64,000 nt of DNA from Mesonia oceanica. Lineage in GTDB: Bacteria; Bacteroidota; Bacteroidia; Flavobacteriales; Flavobacteriaceae. Below, piece by piece: positions 44,453 through 53,396 of the stretch. Numbering within the stretch: the stretch's first letter is position 1; each line of letters begins with the position of its first letter. The notes beneath the pieces were generated by a model. The model searched no databases, had not been told where the DNA came from, and saw only the letters and a program-made list of their open reading frames with translations. Position numbers and translations under genes: made by a program. The stretch is from assembly GCF_902499555.1 (NCBI RefSeq), contig NZ_CABVMM010000005.1, positions 62,001-126,000 on the forward strand, read 5' to 3'.

Positions 44453-44817
44453 AATTAAGTCAATAGTTTGTTTTATTTATCGTTTTATAGCAAAAATTAA
44501 AGTCAAATTTGGCAGTAAATTGATTGATTTTCGGGTTTTACTTTTATAGCTATTTTAGAATTACTACTAATCTAAGGTATTTTTAATTGCTTTAAAAGTA
44601 TTTGTAGTCAAAGGAGTATAAAATTCAATACCATCTTATAGTAAAAATTTGATGGTGTTCACTTCCTGATTTATGGATATAGGCTAGGTTGATTCCCAGT
44701 ATATTATATTCGTGTTAAAAGTGAAAAAAGCTTTATATTAAATTTATTTATAGTTAACCGTAATCCCTGAAGAAAAAGAAAATAAACCGAAGTTTTTTAA
44801 TTGATTAGTTGATGAAA
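44453..44817. other. Upstream gap of the enolase unit
   Basis: About 365 bp without a gene. It presumably contains the promoter of the minus-strand enolase-HAD unit. I find no clear TAnnTTTG box on that strand and no riboswitch-like structure. Confidence 0.4.
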
Positions 44818-44850
44818 ACAAAAAATCCAACCACACTTGTGATTGGATTT
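44818..44850 (-). terminator. Terminator after tRNA-Pro
   Basis: Imperfect hairpin aaatccaa (44823-44830) / ttggattt (44843-44850) extended by cac/gtg after a mismatch, followed on the minus strand by T residues. It lies 8 bp downstream of the tRNA 3' end. Confidence 0.7.
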
Positions 44851-44857
44851 CTATTTG

Positions 44858-44932
44858 TCGGGATGAGAGGATTCGAACCTCCGATCTCGCGCCCCCCAGA
44901 CGCGCACTTTAACCGGACTAAGCTACATCCCG
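44858..44932 (-). tRNA. tRNA-Pro (anticodon GGG)
   Basis: Minus-strand cloverleaf of 75 nt: acceptor CGGGATG / CATCCCG with discriminator A, T arm GAGGTTCGAATCCTC, and anticodon stem CGCGT/GCGCG with loop CTGGGGG. U33 followed by GGG gives anticodon GGG, which reads CCC and CCU proline codons. The alternative TGG reading would break the U33 rule. CCA is not encoded. A terminator follows. Confidence 0.92.
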
Positions 44933-45078
44933 AAAATTTGGACTGCGAATATAAGAATTCCATCTAATTTCAGTCAAATTTATATGTAAAAATATTAATC
45001 CTTTAGAAGGGCTATTAATTATTTGTTAAACAAGATTTTCACTTGATCAATTCACTAGCATTGAACGAAATTTGCAAA

Positions 45079-46305
45079 ATGCAAGAAGATTTTACCATCA
45101 GAAATAAGAAACGTGAAAAGATAATTCTATTGGTTTTAGGGACTTTAATTGCATTGGGTCCTTTTTCCATAGATATGTATCTGCCTAGTTTTGATAGTAT
45201 AGCTAAAGAATTTACTACGACTAAAGCTCAGGTAGGCTTTTCGCTTACCAGTTATTTTATTGGGATTTCTTTTGGCCAATTAGCTTATGGCCCCATAATG
45301 GATAAGTTTGGCAGAAAGAAACCATTACTAATTGGGTTAGTAGTTTATATTGTTTCGGCAATAAGTTGCTTTTATTCTCCCAATTTGTATTGGCTAATTA
45401 TATCTAGGTTCTTTTTAGCAATAGGTTCATCGGCAGGAATGGTAGCTTCAAAAGCAGTGGTGAGAGATATTTTTCCTCCTCAGGAAGTAGCAAGGGCCAT
45501 TTCTTTCTTAATGTTAATTATGGGAGGAGCACCTATCATTGCACCTACTATTGGTGGAATAGTGATTACTCATTTCTCTTGGCACATCATATTTTTAATA
45601 TTGGCAGTATTTGCTGTGCTTATGTTTATAAGTGTAACTAAGTTTTTACCGGAAAGTATTGAACCAGATAAAACTGTTGATTTAAAAATAGGTCAAGTTA
45701 TCAATAAGTACAAGGGTATATTGGAAGATAAAATTTTTCTTACGTTTTCCTTTGCAGGAAGTTTAACCATTGGAGCTATGTTTGCTTATATAAGTAACGC
45801 ACCTAGTTTATTTATGGATAAATTTCACTTAACCGAAAGTCAGTTTGGATGGTTGTTCGGGATGAATGCAGCAGGTTTAATCATAGGTAGTCAATTAAAC
45901 AGATTGGTTCTTAAAAGAGCGACCACATTTGCCGTTACCCTAATTATTGGTTTTATACTGGTTGCTTTAGGGGTGCTATTTTTAATAAATGGCTATTTAA
46001 TAGGAAACTTTTATACAACTGTTATTTTATTGTTCTTTATTTTATTTTTATTAGGATTTCAAAACCCTAATACTACTGCACTATCCTTATTTCCATTTAC
46101 CAAAAGGGCAGGAAGAGCTTCTGCTCTGGTAGGAAGTTTAAAAATGATTTTTGGGGCAATAGCTTCTTTTATTATTAGTAAATTTACGGGGCCAAGTTTA
46201 ATTCCCTTAGCCACCATAATTTTGGTGTCTTTGACGTTGAGTTTACTTTTATTAATTAGATTTAAAGCCAAAGAAAAAAGAGCTTTGGTGATGATTTCCC
46301 GCTAA
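45079..46305 (+). CDS. Bcr/CflA family MFS drug-resistance transporter
   Basis: A 408-residue major facilitator with 12 predicted helices. The DHA1/Bcr/CflA hallmarks are near the start: GPFSIDMYLPSFDSIAKEF, then SLTSYFIGISFGQLAYGPIMDKFGRKKPLL, which contains motif A (GPIMDKFGRKKPL). I use ATG 45079; the frame can be extended to a TTG at 45043, but the ATG has better spacing to the following first helix. Such pumps export bicyclomycin, chloramphenicol or sulfonamides by proton antiport. It ends directly against the convergent S41 protease gene (next base). Confidence 0.86.
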   Translation: MQEDFTIRNKKREKIILLVLGTLIALGPFSIDMYLPSFDSIAKEFTTTKAQVGFSLTSYFIGISFGQLAYGPIMDKFGRKKPLLIGLVVYIVSAISCFYSPNLYWLIISRFFLAIGSSAGMVASKAVVRDIFPPQEVARAISFLMLIMGGAPIIAPTIGGIVITHFSWHIIFLILAVFAVLMFISVTKFLPESIEPDKTVDLKIGQVINKYKGILEDKIFLTFSFAGSLTIGAMFAYISNAPSLFMDKFHLTESQFGWLFGMNAAGLIIGSQLNRLVLKRATTFAVTLIIGFILVALGVLFLINGYLIGNFYTTVILLFFILFLLGFQNPNTTALSLFPFTKRAGRASALVGSLKMIFGAIASFIISKFTGPSLIPLATIILVSLTLSLLLLIRFKAKEKRALVMISR

Positions 46306-47700
46306 TTAATAATCAAAATCATCAATATACATTTTTTGGTGAGTTGGCGTGTTCTCGTTGCTTTCTCCAAATTCAATAATATGATCTGAAAGGGGATAGG
46401 CAAATCTTCCTTCAGCTTGATTTAAGGCTGCTTGCAATAATGGTTCTGTAGGTTCGCCTAAAATACCTAAATTTTCATAATCTTCCCCAATTTCAATATT
46501 TGGGGTTAATCCATTAAAATAATCGGTAAAACCATTGGCATTAACCGTTTTTAAAATTAAGGGTTGCATAGCGTACTTATGACCAATATTAGCATTTGTT
46601 CTTGAAAAATTTGGAGAATCATAAAGCGTGACCGATCCTTGGTATTTTCCTGTTGTGGTAGTACCTACCTGAATTACGTCAATATAAGGTCTTAAAGAAG
46701 CAATTAATAATTCACTGGCAGAAGCCGTGCTACCGGTTGTAATTACATAAACTTTATTTAAGTTTAAACTGTTAATAGTTCCACCAGTACTTATTCTATT
46801 ATTGAAATAACGTTCTTCATTTTCGAAATTATCATTATAAACCTGAGTGGTAAATAGTTCACCATTAAATTGTCCGGTAACCATACTCGCCAAATCGTTA
46901 CTGGTCTCTACACTTCCTCCGCCATTGTATCGTAAATCGATGACAAGATCATCAATATTCTCTGCTTTAAAATAAGCAAATGCATCATTTAATTCATTGT
47001 CATAATTACTGGTAAACCCATTATACATTAAATAGCCTATCTTTTTATTGGCATGATCTATAGTCTTTCTTATATATACAGGATTCTCTGTATATTCATA
47101 TTTTGTTAACGTATATTCTTCGTCTAATGGAGTTAAATTTCCATTTTCATAATTCGCTAAACCAATAGTATAGGTATATGGACTAAATAATTCTCTATAA
47201 TTATTTGCAGTTATTTCAATACCATCTACCCGGTTAAATATCATTCCTCTTTTAATTCCTTTTTCAGCAGCAGTTGTATTAGGTAAAACATAACGTACAT
47301 AACCAAAAATAGCTCCGCTATCTTCATTACGAATTAAACCATACTCCATTCCATTGGTATAGCTTGTTCCTTGTAAAGCATCTTCCAATACTTCATAATC
47401 AGAAACAATAAAGCTAAATCTATCTTCAGGCTCGTAAATTAAATCGTAGAATAAAGTCTCTGGAGATTCAAAACTTTTCAGAAAATTATCTAATTCGGTT
47501 TCATTCGCATAGGTTTGTCTCTGTAACGCAGGAACATTTGGCTTATAGAGATAATAAATATTGAGTCCTCTCCATATAAAATTTTGTATTTCTTTAGTAG
47601 AAGAAGGAATAATCTCATCATCCCGATCATCAAAACATGAAAGGAAAGAAAATGTAGTAAGACCTATAAGTAAGAAGAGCGCAAATTTATTTTTCATCAT
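46306..47700 (-). CDS. S41-family C-terminal processing peptidase lipoprotein
   Basis: A 464-residue protein with lipoprotein signal MMKNKFALFLLIGLTTFSFLSC (Cys22). It holds a PDZ-like region at about residues 115-190 (YGLIRNEDSGAIFGYVRYVLPNTTAAEKGIKRGMIFNRVDG) and an S41 catalytic domain at about 220-420 with VIDLRYNGGGSVE and the nucleophile Ser327 in TTGSTASASELLIASLRPY. These proteases cleave unstructured C-termini in the periplasm. A tail after residue 430 is unusual in that it lacks further domains. Convergent with the MFS gene, no space between the two. Confidence 0.88.
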   Translation of the reverse strand: MMKNKFALFLLIGLTTFSFLSCFDDRDDEIIPSSTKEIQNFIWRGLNIYYLYKPNVPALQRQTYANETELDNFLKSFESPETLFYDLIYEPEDRFSFIVSDYEVLEDALQGTSYTNGMEYGLIRNEDSGAIFGYVRYVLPNTTAAEKGIKRGMIFNRVDGIEITANNYRELFSPYTYTIGLANYENGNLTPLDEEYTLTKYEYTENPVYIRKTIDHANKKIGYLMYNGFTSNYDNELNDAFAYFKAENIDDLVIDLRYNGGGSVETSNDLASMVTGQFNGELFTTQVYNDNFENEERYFNNRISTGGTINSLNLNKVYVITTGSTASASELLIASLRPYIDVIQVGTTTTGKYQGSVTLYDSPNFSRTNANIGHKYAMQPLILKTVNANGFTDYFNGLTPNIEIGEDYENLGILGEPTEPLLQAALNQAEGRFAYPLSDHIIEFGESNENTPTHQKMYIDDFDY

Positions 47701-47812
47701 TGCAATTTAAAAGTATAACTCGAAAATACTCACAAAATTATAAATTGAAAATTTATTGTAACAAAATTTAGAGTAGTTCGTCACCATAGTGTAGAGCAAA
47801 AGTAAAAAAGAA

Positions 47813-48322
47813 ATGAACCAACAGGAGTTTTTAGTTTTTATAAACCCCATAAAAGATAAAATGTATCGGCTATCGGTACGCTTATTGGTTTCTAAAGAAG
47901 CAGCGCAGGATGCGGTTCAGGAAGTTTTTGTGAAACTTTGGAATAAAAGGGATACGCTTCAAGATTATGATAATGCTCATGCTTTTGCAATGACAGTTAC
48001 CAAAAATCACTGTCTAGATCAATTAAAATTAAAGAAAAACAATAATCTAAGAATTGTACATAGTAACTATGAAGATGAAAGTAAATCACTCCAAAAACAC
48101 TTAGAAGCTAAAAATGAATTAGAACTTGTTGCTGGAATCATTAAGGATTTATCAGAACAGGAACAAACCTTAATTCAGCTTAGGGATATAGAACAACTGG
48201 AATATGACGAAATTATGGAGATTACCGGGATGAAGTCAACAGCTATTCGTGTCGCTTTATCCCGAGCACGAAAAAAAATTAGAAAAGAAATTATAAAAAA
48301 ACATCGCTATGGAACTGTCTAA
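47813..48322 (+). CDS. ECF-type RNA polymerase sigma factor
   Basis: A 169-residue sigma factor: region 2 at about residues 8-75 (INPIKDKMYRLSVRLLVSKEAAQDAVQEVFVKLW) and region 4 at about 105-160 (IIKDLSEQEQTLIQLRDIEQLEYDEIMEITGMKSTAIRVALSRARKKIRKEI). It overlaps the following anti-sigma-like gene by 14 bp and leads a plus-strand operon of sigma factor, membrane protein and two DUF4252 proteins. In Bacteroidetes this arrangement is common, with DUF4252 as outputs or sensors. Confidence 0.92.
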   Translation: MNQQEFLVFINPIKDKMYRLSVRLLVSKEAAQDAVQEVFVKLWNKRDTLQDYDNAHAFAMTVTKNHCLDQLKLKKNNNLRIVHSNYEDESKSLQKHLEAKNELELVAGIIKDLSEQEQTLIQLRDIEQLEYDEIMEITGMKSTAIRVALSRARKKIRKEIIKKHRYGTV

Positions 48323-48770
48323 CATAAAAAAACTACTAGATAACTATTTAGAGGCAGAAACTAGTTTGGCTGAAGAAAAAGAGCTCGAAGCTTATTTCCT
48401 TTCTGGAAATGTAGCTCCAGAATTAGAAGAGTACATTCCGCTTTTTAGCTTTCTAAAATCTGAAAGGAATATCTCAGCTTCAGATGAAATAGAATTTAAA
48501 ATGCCTTTTGAAGAAAAGAAACCCATTAGGTTTTCTATTTACAAATGGGTCGGTATTGCTGCAAGTATAGCCATTATAGCTTCGGTGTTTTTATTCCGTA
48601 ACCATCAGAAAAATACACTTACAAAAGCAGAACCTGTAGCCTATGAATTGGCAATGCAAAATACCCAAGACCTATTACTAATGATGACCGACGCGGTAGT
48701 AAACGGAAAAAAACAATTGAGTTATTTAAAAGAAATCAACCAAACTAAAAATCAATTAATAAACAAATAG
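48309..48770 (+). CDS. Probable membrane anti-sigma factor
   Basis: A 153-residue protein with an acidic cytoplasmic N-terminus (MELSNIKKLLDNYLEAETSLAEEKELEAYFLSGNV), one transmembrane helix at about residues 78-97 (WVGIAASIAIIASVFLFRNH) and a periplasmic C-terminal segment of about 50 residues. Start ATG 48309 lies inside the sigma gene, and the 14-bp overlap implies coupling. The N-terminal LLxxYLEAETSLxEEKELxxYF pattern is characteristic of ECF partner proteins in this phylum. The function is inferred from topology and context. Confidence 0.75.
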   Translation: MELSNIKKLLDNYLEAETSLAEEKELEAYFLSGNVAPELEEYIPLFSFLKSERNISASDEIEFKMPFEEKKPIRFSIYKWVGIAASIAIIASVFLFRNHQKNTLTKAEPVAYELAMQNTQDLLLMMTDAVVNGKKQLSYLKEINQTKNQLINK

Positions 48771-48774
48771 TCCT

Positions 48775-49299
48775 ATGAAAAAGTTAATCGTAATTATTGT
48801 CCTTGTATTGGCTCCCATAGTTACCCAAGCGCAAAGCTTTAGTAAATATGCAGATATGAAAGGGGTAAGCTCTATGGTAATGACCAATGAGATGTTTAAA
48901 CTCTTGGCCGATATAGATTTTGAAAGTGAAGATCCTGAAGTAAAACGTTATATCCAGCTTATTGAAAACCTTGAAGATATTAAAGTGTTAAGTACAAATG
49001 ATGTAAGTATTTCTGGGGAAATGGAACAAGATGTAAAAAGTTTTCTGGCTTCTTCTTCCATGAGCAAATTAATGAGCTTTAAAGACGACGGAAAAGAAGT
49101 GAATTTTTACTCTAAACCCGGAAGTAAAAAAGGATCTGTTAGTCAATTGTTTATGTTCTTAAATGGAAAGGAAGATGGGAAGCCTATGACAGTTATCATG
49201 TCCATTACAGGAGATATAGATTTAAAAGAAGTCTCTAAACTGGCAAAAGACCTTGAAGTACCCGGGGCAGATCAATTAGAAAAAGTTGAAGAAAAATAA
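48775..49299 (+). CDS. Secreted DUF4252 protein
   Basis: A 174-residue exported protein with signal peptide MKKLIVIIVLVLAPIVTQAQ, followed by a DUF4252-like domain (SFSKYADMKGVSSMVMTNEMFKLLADID, then VKRYIQLIENLEDIKVLST). The gene starts 4 bp after the anti-sigma stop. Second member of the family follows 9 bp downstream, so the two probably act together. Function unknown; the operon context points to an envelope-stress output. Confidence 0.8.
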   Translation: MKKLIVIIVLVLAPIVTQAQSFSKYADMKGVSSMVMTNEMFKLLADIDFESEDPEVKRYIQLIENLEDIKVLSTNDVSISGEMEQDVKSFLASSSMSKLMSFKDDGKEVNFYSKPGSKKGSVSQLFMFLNGKEDGKPMTVIMSITGDIDLKEVSKLAKDLEVPGADQLEKVEEK

Positions 49300-49308
49300 A
49301 AAATTGCT

Positions 49309-49881
49309 ATGAAGAAGATAAATAAAATAATTCTGCTGATGATGGCTGTGTTAGCTGTTGCTTGTAACTCAGAACCTACCTTGCAATCGTACTATGTAGA
49401 TCATCAGGAAAACGACAACTTTGTGGTTTTAGATGTACCTTCCAGTTTATTTCTAGGAGATAACAGCAATCTTTCAGAAGAAGACAGGAAAGCCTTAAAA
49501 TCAATTAGAAAAGCAAATGTATTGGCCTTTCCGGTTAATGATAGAAATACGGAAGCTTATCAAAACGAAAAAGCTACTATAGAATCCATTTTAAAAGATA
49601 AAAAATATAAAGTTTTAATGAAATTGGGGAGTTCTGGTAGAAACGTAAAAGTGATGTATTTAGGAGAAGAAAATGCCATAGACGAAGTTATTGTTTATGC
49701 CAATGACGATACAAAAGGTTTTGCAGTAGCCCGTTTATTGGGGGACGACATGGATTTTTCAGCCTTGATGAAGTTAATGAAATCTGCTTCTAAAGGGGAT
49801 GTCAATGTTAATTTGGATGTTCTCGGTGATTTTGGAAAGGAAATAGAAGAGAAATCAGGAAATAAATCATCGGAGTTTTAG
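49309..49881 (+). CDS. DUF4252 lipoprotein
   Basis: A 190-residue lipoprotein (MKKINKIILLMMAVLAVAC, Cys19 lipidated) with a DUF4252-like domain (SYYVDHQENDNFVVLDVPSSLF, then LKSIRKANVLAFPVND). It is the last gene of the ECF operon, and a terminator follows 56 bp later. It is a paralogue of the previous gene, with one secreted soluble form and one lipid-anchored form. Confidence 0.8.
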   Translation: MKKINKIILLMMAVLAVACNSEPTLQSYYVDHQENDNFVVLDVPSSLFLGDNSNLSEEDRKALKSIRKANVLAFPVNDRNTEAYQNEKATIESILKDKKYKVLMKLGSSGRNVKVMYLGEENAIDEVIVYANDDTKGFAVARLLGDDMDFSALMKLMKSASKGDVNVNLDVLGDFGKEIEEKSGNKSSEF

Positions 49882-49937
49882 AGTTAAGATAGGTGAGGTG
49901 ATAGGTTTAAACTAAAAACTAGAATTTCCTTAAACAC

Positions 49938-49967
49938 AAAGCGGGTCATTATGACTCGCTTTTTTTA
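49938..49967 (+). terminator. Terminator of the ECF/DUF4252 operon
   Basis: Hairpin aaagcgggtcat (49938-49949) / atgactcgcttt (49951-49962) with one GU pair, followed by T residues. Confidence 0.85.
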
Positions 49968-50034
49968 TGAAGCTTAACTTTTCTTTATTAGCTGAAATTG
50001 TTAGCTTTTTATAAATTTAAAAATAAAAACTCAC

Positions 50035-51657
50035 ATGAAATTTTTTATAAACGATCCTCAAAAAGTAGTTGATGAAGGTATAGAAGGCCTTTTAACCGAT
50101 CCTAAACTTACCAAACTAGATAATTTTCCCGAAATAAGGGTAGTGCTTCGTAAAAATATAGATAAAAATAAAGTCGCCATTATCTCTGGTGGAGGTTCTG
50201 GTCACGAACCGGCGCATGCAGGTTTTGTAGGAAAAGGTATGTTAACCGCTGCCGTGTGTGGTGATATTTTTGCCTCCCCTTCAGTAGATGCCGTGCTTTC
50301 TGCCATTTTAGCAACTACTGGCGATAAAGGATGTTTATTGATTATTAAAAATTATACCGGCGATCGATTAAATTTCGGACTTGCCGCAGAGCAAGCGAGA
50401 GAAATGGGTTACAAAGTGGAAACAGTAATTGTGGGTGACGATATAGCTTTAGGCGAAGACACCGAGCAACGTGGTTTAGCCGGAACTTTGTTTGTGCATA
50501 AAGCAGCCGGATATTTAGCTGAAGAAGGAAAATCATTGGAAGAGGTGACAAGCTTGGCTAAAAAAGTAGCACAGCAAATGTATTCCATTGGATTGTCTTT
50601 AGAAGAAGGACAGAAGTTTCAAAATCCGGAAGAATCCCGTTTAGATAAAGATGAAGCAGAACTAGGTTTGGGAATTCATGGAGAACCCGGTGTAGAAACT
50701 ATTTCGATGGATAATGCCGAAGCCTTAATGAAAAAAGCCACAACGCAATTAAAAGAATATTTACCTTCAGCAGAAGCAGAATATGCGCTCATCCTTAATA
50801 ATTTAGGAAGTGTGACTCCTATAGAAATGAATATTTTACTACATGCTTTTCGAAAATCAGAATTAGCAGCAAAAGTAAAATGCTTAGTAGGACCTTCCCA
50901 ACTAATGACTTCACTGAATATGAATGGTTTTTCACTTTCCCTTTTACAATTAGATGAAGAAATCAATAAAGCTTTAACCGCCGATGTAGAACCAGCTGCC
51001 TGGATAATTAGGGAATTTGGAGATGTTAGTTCCGTATCTAGTCCGGAGCTTCCGGAAACACTTCCATTTGAAGCTACTACCAATGAAAAAGTAGAAAAAA
51101 GTTTAAAGACGATAACAGAAGAATTAATCAGTTTAAAAAAGGAATTAAATGAAATCGATGAAAAAGTAGGCGACGGTGATGCAGGTTCTACCTTTGCCGC
51201 CGGTGCAAAAAAAATAAAAGAATTAATTCCTCAACTTCCGCTGGATAATTCCGCTGAACTATTCATAAGCATTGGCCGGATTTTAGCTAGGGAAACCGGT
51301 GGTTCTAGTGGGGTTTTACTTTCTTTAATGTTCACTCGGGCAGGAAATGCTTATAAAGAAAATGAGCATTTAGGAAAAGCCCTGAATGAAGGATTACAAA
51401 AAATGAAAGAATTTGGTGGTGCGGAAGAAGGACAGCGAACCATGATCGATGCTTTACAACCGGCATTTAAAGTTTTAGCAGAAGATGGAAATTTAAAAAC
51501 CGCTGCTGAAAAAGCCCGTGAAGGAGCAGAAAAGACTAAGAAAATTACTAATACCGACTTTGGACGCTCTTCTTACTTATCTGAAAAATCTTTAAAAGAT
51601 ATTCCAGATCCAGGAGCAGAAGCTGTCGCAAGAGTATTTGAGAAATTAATTGGATAA
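50035..51657 (+). CDS. Dihydroxyacetone kinase, DhaK-DhaL fusion (ATP-dependent)
   Basis: A 540-residue single-chain dihydroxyacetone/glyceraldehyde kinase. The DhaK part (residues 1-325) has SGGGSGHEPAHAGFVGKGML and a covalent-substrate His at about residue 215 in GLGIHGEPG. The DhaL part (about 345-540) has the magnesium-ATP loop VGDGDAGSTFAAGA and GGSSGVLLS. Because both domains are in one protein and no DhaM phosphotransferase gene is present, it probably uses ATP rather than the PEP:sugar system. Phosphorylates dihydroxyacetone to feed glycolysis. Monocistronic with a terminator. Confidence 0.93.
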   Translation: MKFFINDPQKVVDEGIEGLLTDPKLTKLDNFPEIRVVLRKNIDKNKVAIISGGGSGHEPAHAGFVGKGMLTAAVCGDIFASPSVDAVLSAILATTGDKGCLLIIKNYTGDRLNFGLAAEQAREMGYKVETVIVGDDIALGEDTEQRGLAGTLFVHKAAGYLAEEGKSLEEVTSLAKKVAQQMYSIGLSLEEGQKFQNPEESRLDKDEAELGLGIHGEPGVETISMDNAEALMKKATTQLKEYLPSAEAEYALILNNLGSVTPIEMNILLHAFRKSELAAKVKCLVGPSQLMTSLNMNGFSLSLLQLDEEINKALTADVEPAAWIIREFGDVSSVSSPELPETLPFEATTNEKVEKSLKTITEELISLKKELNEIDEKVGDGDAGSTFAAGAKKIKELIPQLPLDNSAELFISIGRILARETGGSSGVLLSLMFTRAGNAYKENEHLGKALNEGLQKMKEFGGAEEGQRTMIDALQPAFKVLAEDGNLKTAAEKAREGAEKTKKITNTDFGRSSYLSEKSLKDIPDPGAEAVARVFEKLIG

Positions 51658-51658
51658 T

Positions 51659-51690
51659 AAAAAAGCGAGCTATTTAGCTTGCTTTTTTAT
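51659..51690. terminator. Bidirectional terminator between DhaK-DhaL and serine dehydratase genes
   Basis: Imperfect stem aaaagcgagc (51661-51670) / gcttgctttt (51677-51686) with a GU pair and T runs on both sides, in the 35-bp gap between convergent genes. Confidence 0.85.
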
Positions 51691-51692
51691 TT

Positions 51693-53126
51693 TTAACAAT
51701 CAGATAAACTTACTTTAACGGCAAGGCCGCCTTCTGAGGTTTCTTTATATTTAGAATTCATATCTTTAGCGGTGTCCCACATCGTTTCAATAACTTTATC
51801 TAGAGGGACTTTTGCTTTAGTAGCGTCGGTTTCTAATGCAATTTCGGCGGCGTTTATCGCTTTAATGGCGCCCATTGCATTCCGCTCTATACAAGGTATT
51901 TGTACCAAACCTGCAATAGGGTCACAGGTTAAACCCAAATGATGTTCCATGGCAATTTCACTGGCCATTAAAACTTGTTCAGGAGTTCCGCCTAATAATT
52001 CGGTAAGTGCTCCGGCAGCCATTGCAGAAGACACGCCAATTTCAGCTTGGCAACCACCCATTGCGGCAGAAATCGTAGCCCCTTTTTTAAACAAACTTCC
52101 AATTTCACCGGCCACCAATAAAAATTGTTTTACATGGTCAAAATTCGCATCGTGGTTTTCAATGGTCATGTAATACATTAAAACAGCCGGTACGGTTCCT
52201 GCACTTCCGTTAGTTGGAGCGGTAACTACGCGACCTAAAGAAGCATTCACTTCATTTACACTAAGCGCATAGCAACTTACCCATTTTAAAATTTGTCTGA
52301 ATTTAACTTCCGTGTTTCTTATCCCTTCCAACCATTCTTGCGGATTGTTATAAGCAACATCACCAATTAAACGTTGATGCATATTGTAAGCTCTCCGCTG
52401 AACTTGTAAACCTCCCGGTAAAATCCCTTCGGTATGACAACCCGTATGCATCGATTCTAGCATTACTTGCCAGATAGCTTTTAAACCTTCGTCAATTTCT
52501 TGTTCATTACGTAAAGACTTTTCATTTTCAAGAACAATATCAGAGATTTTTTTGTTCTCTTGATGACAATAGGCAAGGAGCTCGGTGGCTTTTTCTACAG
52601 GAAAAGGAAATTGCTCAAAGTTTTCAATTTTCCTCTTCGCATTTTTACGTTCTTTTTTCACGACAAACCCACCTCCAATAGAGAAAAAACAGGAACTGGT
52701 TTTTTTGCCGTTTTTCAATTTTGCTGAAAATTTGATTCCGTTAGGGTGAAAATCTAAAAACTTTCTATTGAAAACCACTTGGGTTTCCGGATTGAAATTT
52801 ACCTCAAATTCCCGGTTAAATTTTAGTTTCTTTTCTTCTTTAATCGATTGAATTAAAGGTTCAATTTGTAATAAATCCATGCTTACCGGATCGTAACCAC
52901 ATAAACCTAGAATAGAAGCAATATCGGTGGCGTGACCTTTTCCGGTTAAGGAGAGCGAACCATATAAATCTACTTTGATTTCTTCAACTAAATCGAACGT
53001 ATTTTTCTTTTTCAATTCTGCAATCCAACGTTGCCCAGCACGCCAAGGTCCTAAGGTATGAGAACTAGAAGGCCCAACACCAATCTTGAGCATATCAAAA
53101 ACACTAATACATTCAATTTTCTTCAT
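51693..53126 (-). CDS. sdaA: L-serine ammonia-lyase (iron-sulfur, single-chain SdaA type)
   Basis: A 477-residue L-serine dehydratase that deaminates serine to pyruvate with a [4Fe-4S] cluster. The N-terminal domain starts ISVFDMLKIGVGPSSSHTLGPWRAG (serine-binding SSSHT). The C-terminal domain has the cluster cysteines and nearby segments: MHTGCHTEGILPGGLQVQRRA, TLMASEIAMEHHLGLTCDPIAGLVQIPCIERNA and ATVSAAMGGCQAEIGVSSAMAAGA-like text (actual KKGATISAAMGGCQ). Length fits the fused beta-alpha form of Gram-negative bacteria. Single gene; no regulatory site seen. Confidence 0.95.
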   Translation of the reverse strand: MKKIECISVFDMLKIGVGPSSSHTLGPWRAGQRWIAELKKKNTFDLVEEIKVDLYGSLSLTGKGHATDIASILGLCGYDPVSMDLLQIEPLIQSIKEEKKLKFNREFEVNFNPETQVVFNRKFLDFHPNGIKFSAKLKNGKKTSSCFFSIGGGFVVKKERKNAKRKIENFEQFPFPVEKATELLAYCHQENKKISDIVLENEKSLRNEQEIDEGLKAIWQVMLESMHTGCHTEGILPGGLQVQRRAYNMHQRLIGDVAYNNPQEWLEGIRNTEVKFRQILKWVSCYALSVNEVNASLGRVVTAPTNGSAGTVPAVLMYYMTIENHDANFDHVKQFLLVAGEIGSLFKKGATISAAMGGCQAEIGVSSAMAAGALTELLGGTPEQVLMASEIAMEHHLGLTCDPIAGLVQIPCIERNAMGAIKAINAAEIALETDATKAKVPLDKVIETMWDTAKDMNSKYKETSEGGLAVKVSLSDC

Positions 53127-53310
53127 AACAAGACTAAAATTTTAAACCTTATTGAGATTTTCGCAAATATGACAGAAATTTCTGAGCTTTCCATAATGAG
53201 TTGAATAAATTTTCTTAAAATCTAATGATGGTTTTTTACTGAAAAATTCTATTTAAAATTAGAAGTAATAACAATATGTCAATAAAATTTTGGTGTATTT
53301 ATCGCAAAAG

Positions 53311-53350
53311 TGACAACCTGTCATAAATATTCTGGTGGCATAGAGATTGA
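53311..53350 (+). promoter_or_regulatory. Candidate dnaK promoter: TGACA inverted repeat and TGGCA/TTGA pair
   Basis: TGACA-ACC-TGTCA (53311-53323) is an inverted repeat upstream of TGGCA (53336-53340) and TTGA (53347-53350). The latter pair resembles a sigma-54-like -24/-12 promoter (TGGCAC-N5-TTGCA) with the final GC changed to GA. It ends 46 bp before the dnaK ATG. The resemblance is suggestive only. Confidence 0.45.
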
Positions 53351-53396
53351 CTTATACCAATCGAATTAAAAATTGAAAAAAACTAAAGATATAACT

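Noticed and set aside
53373..53396. dnaK start at TTG 53373
   Set aside because: ATG 53397 gives the invariant [14 protein letters not shown] start.
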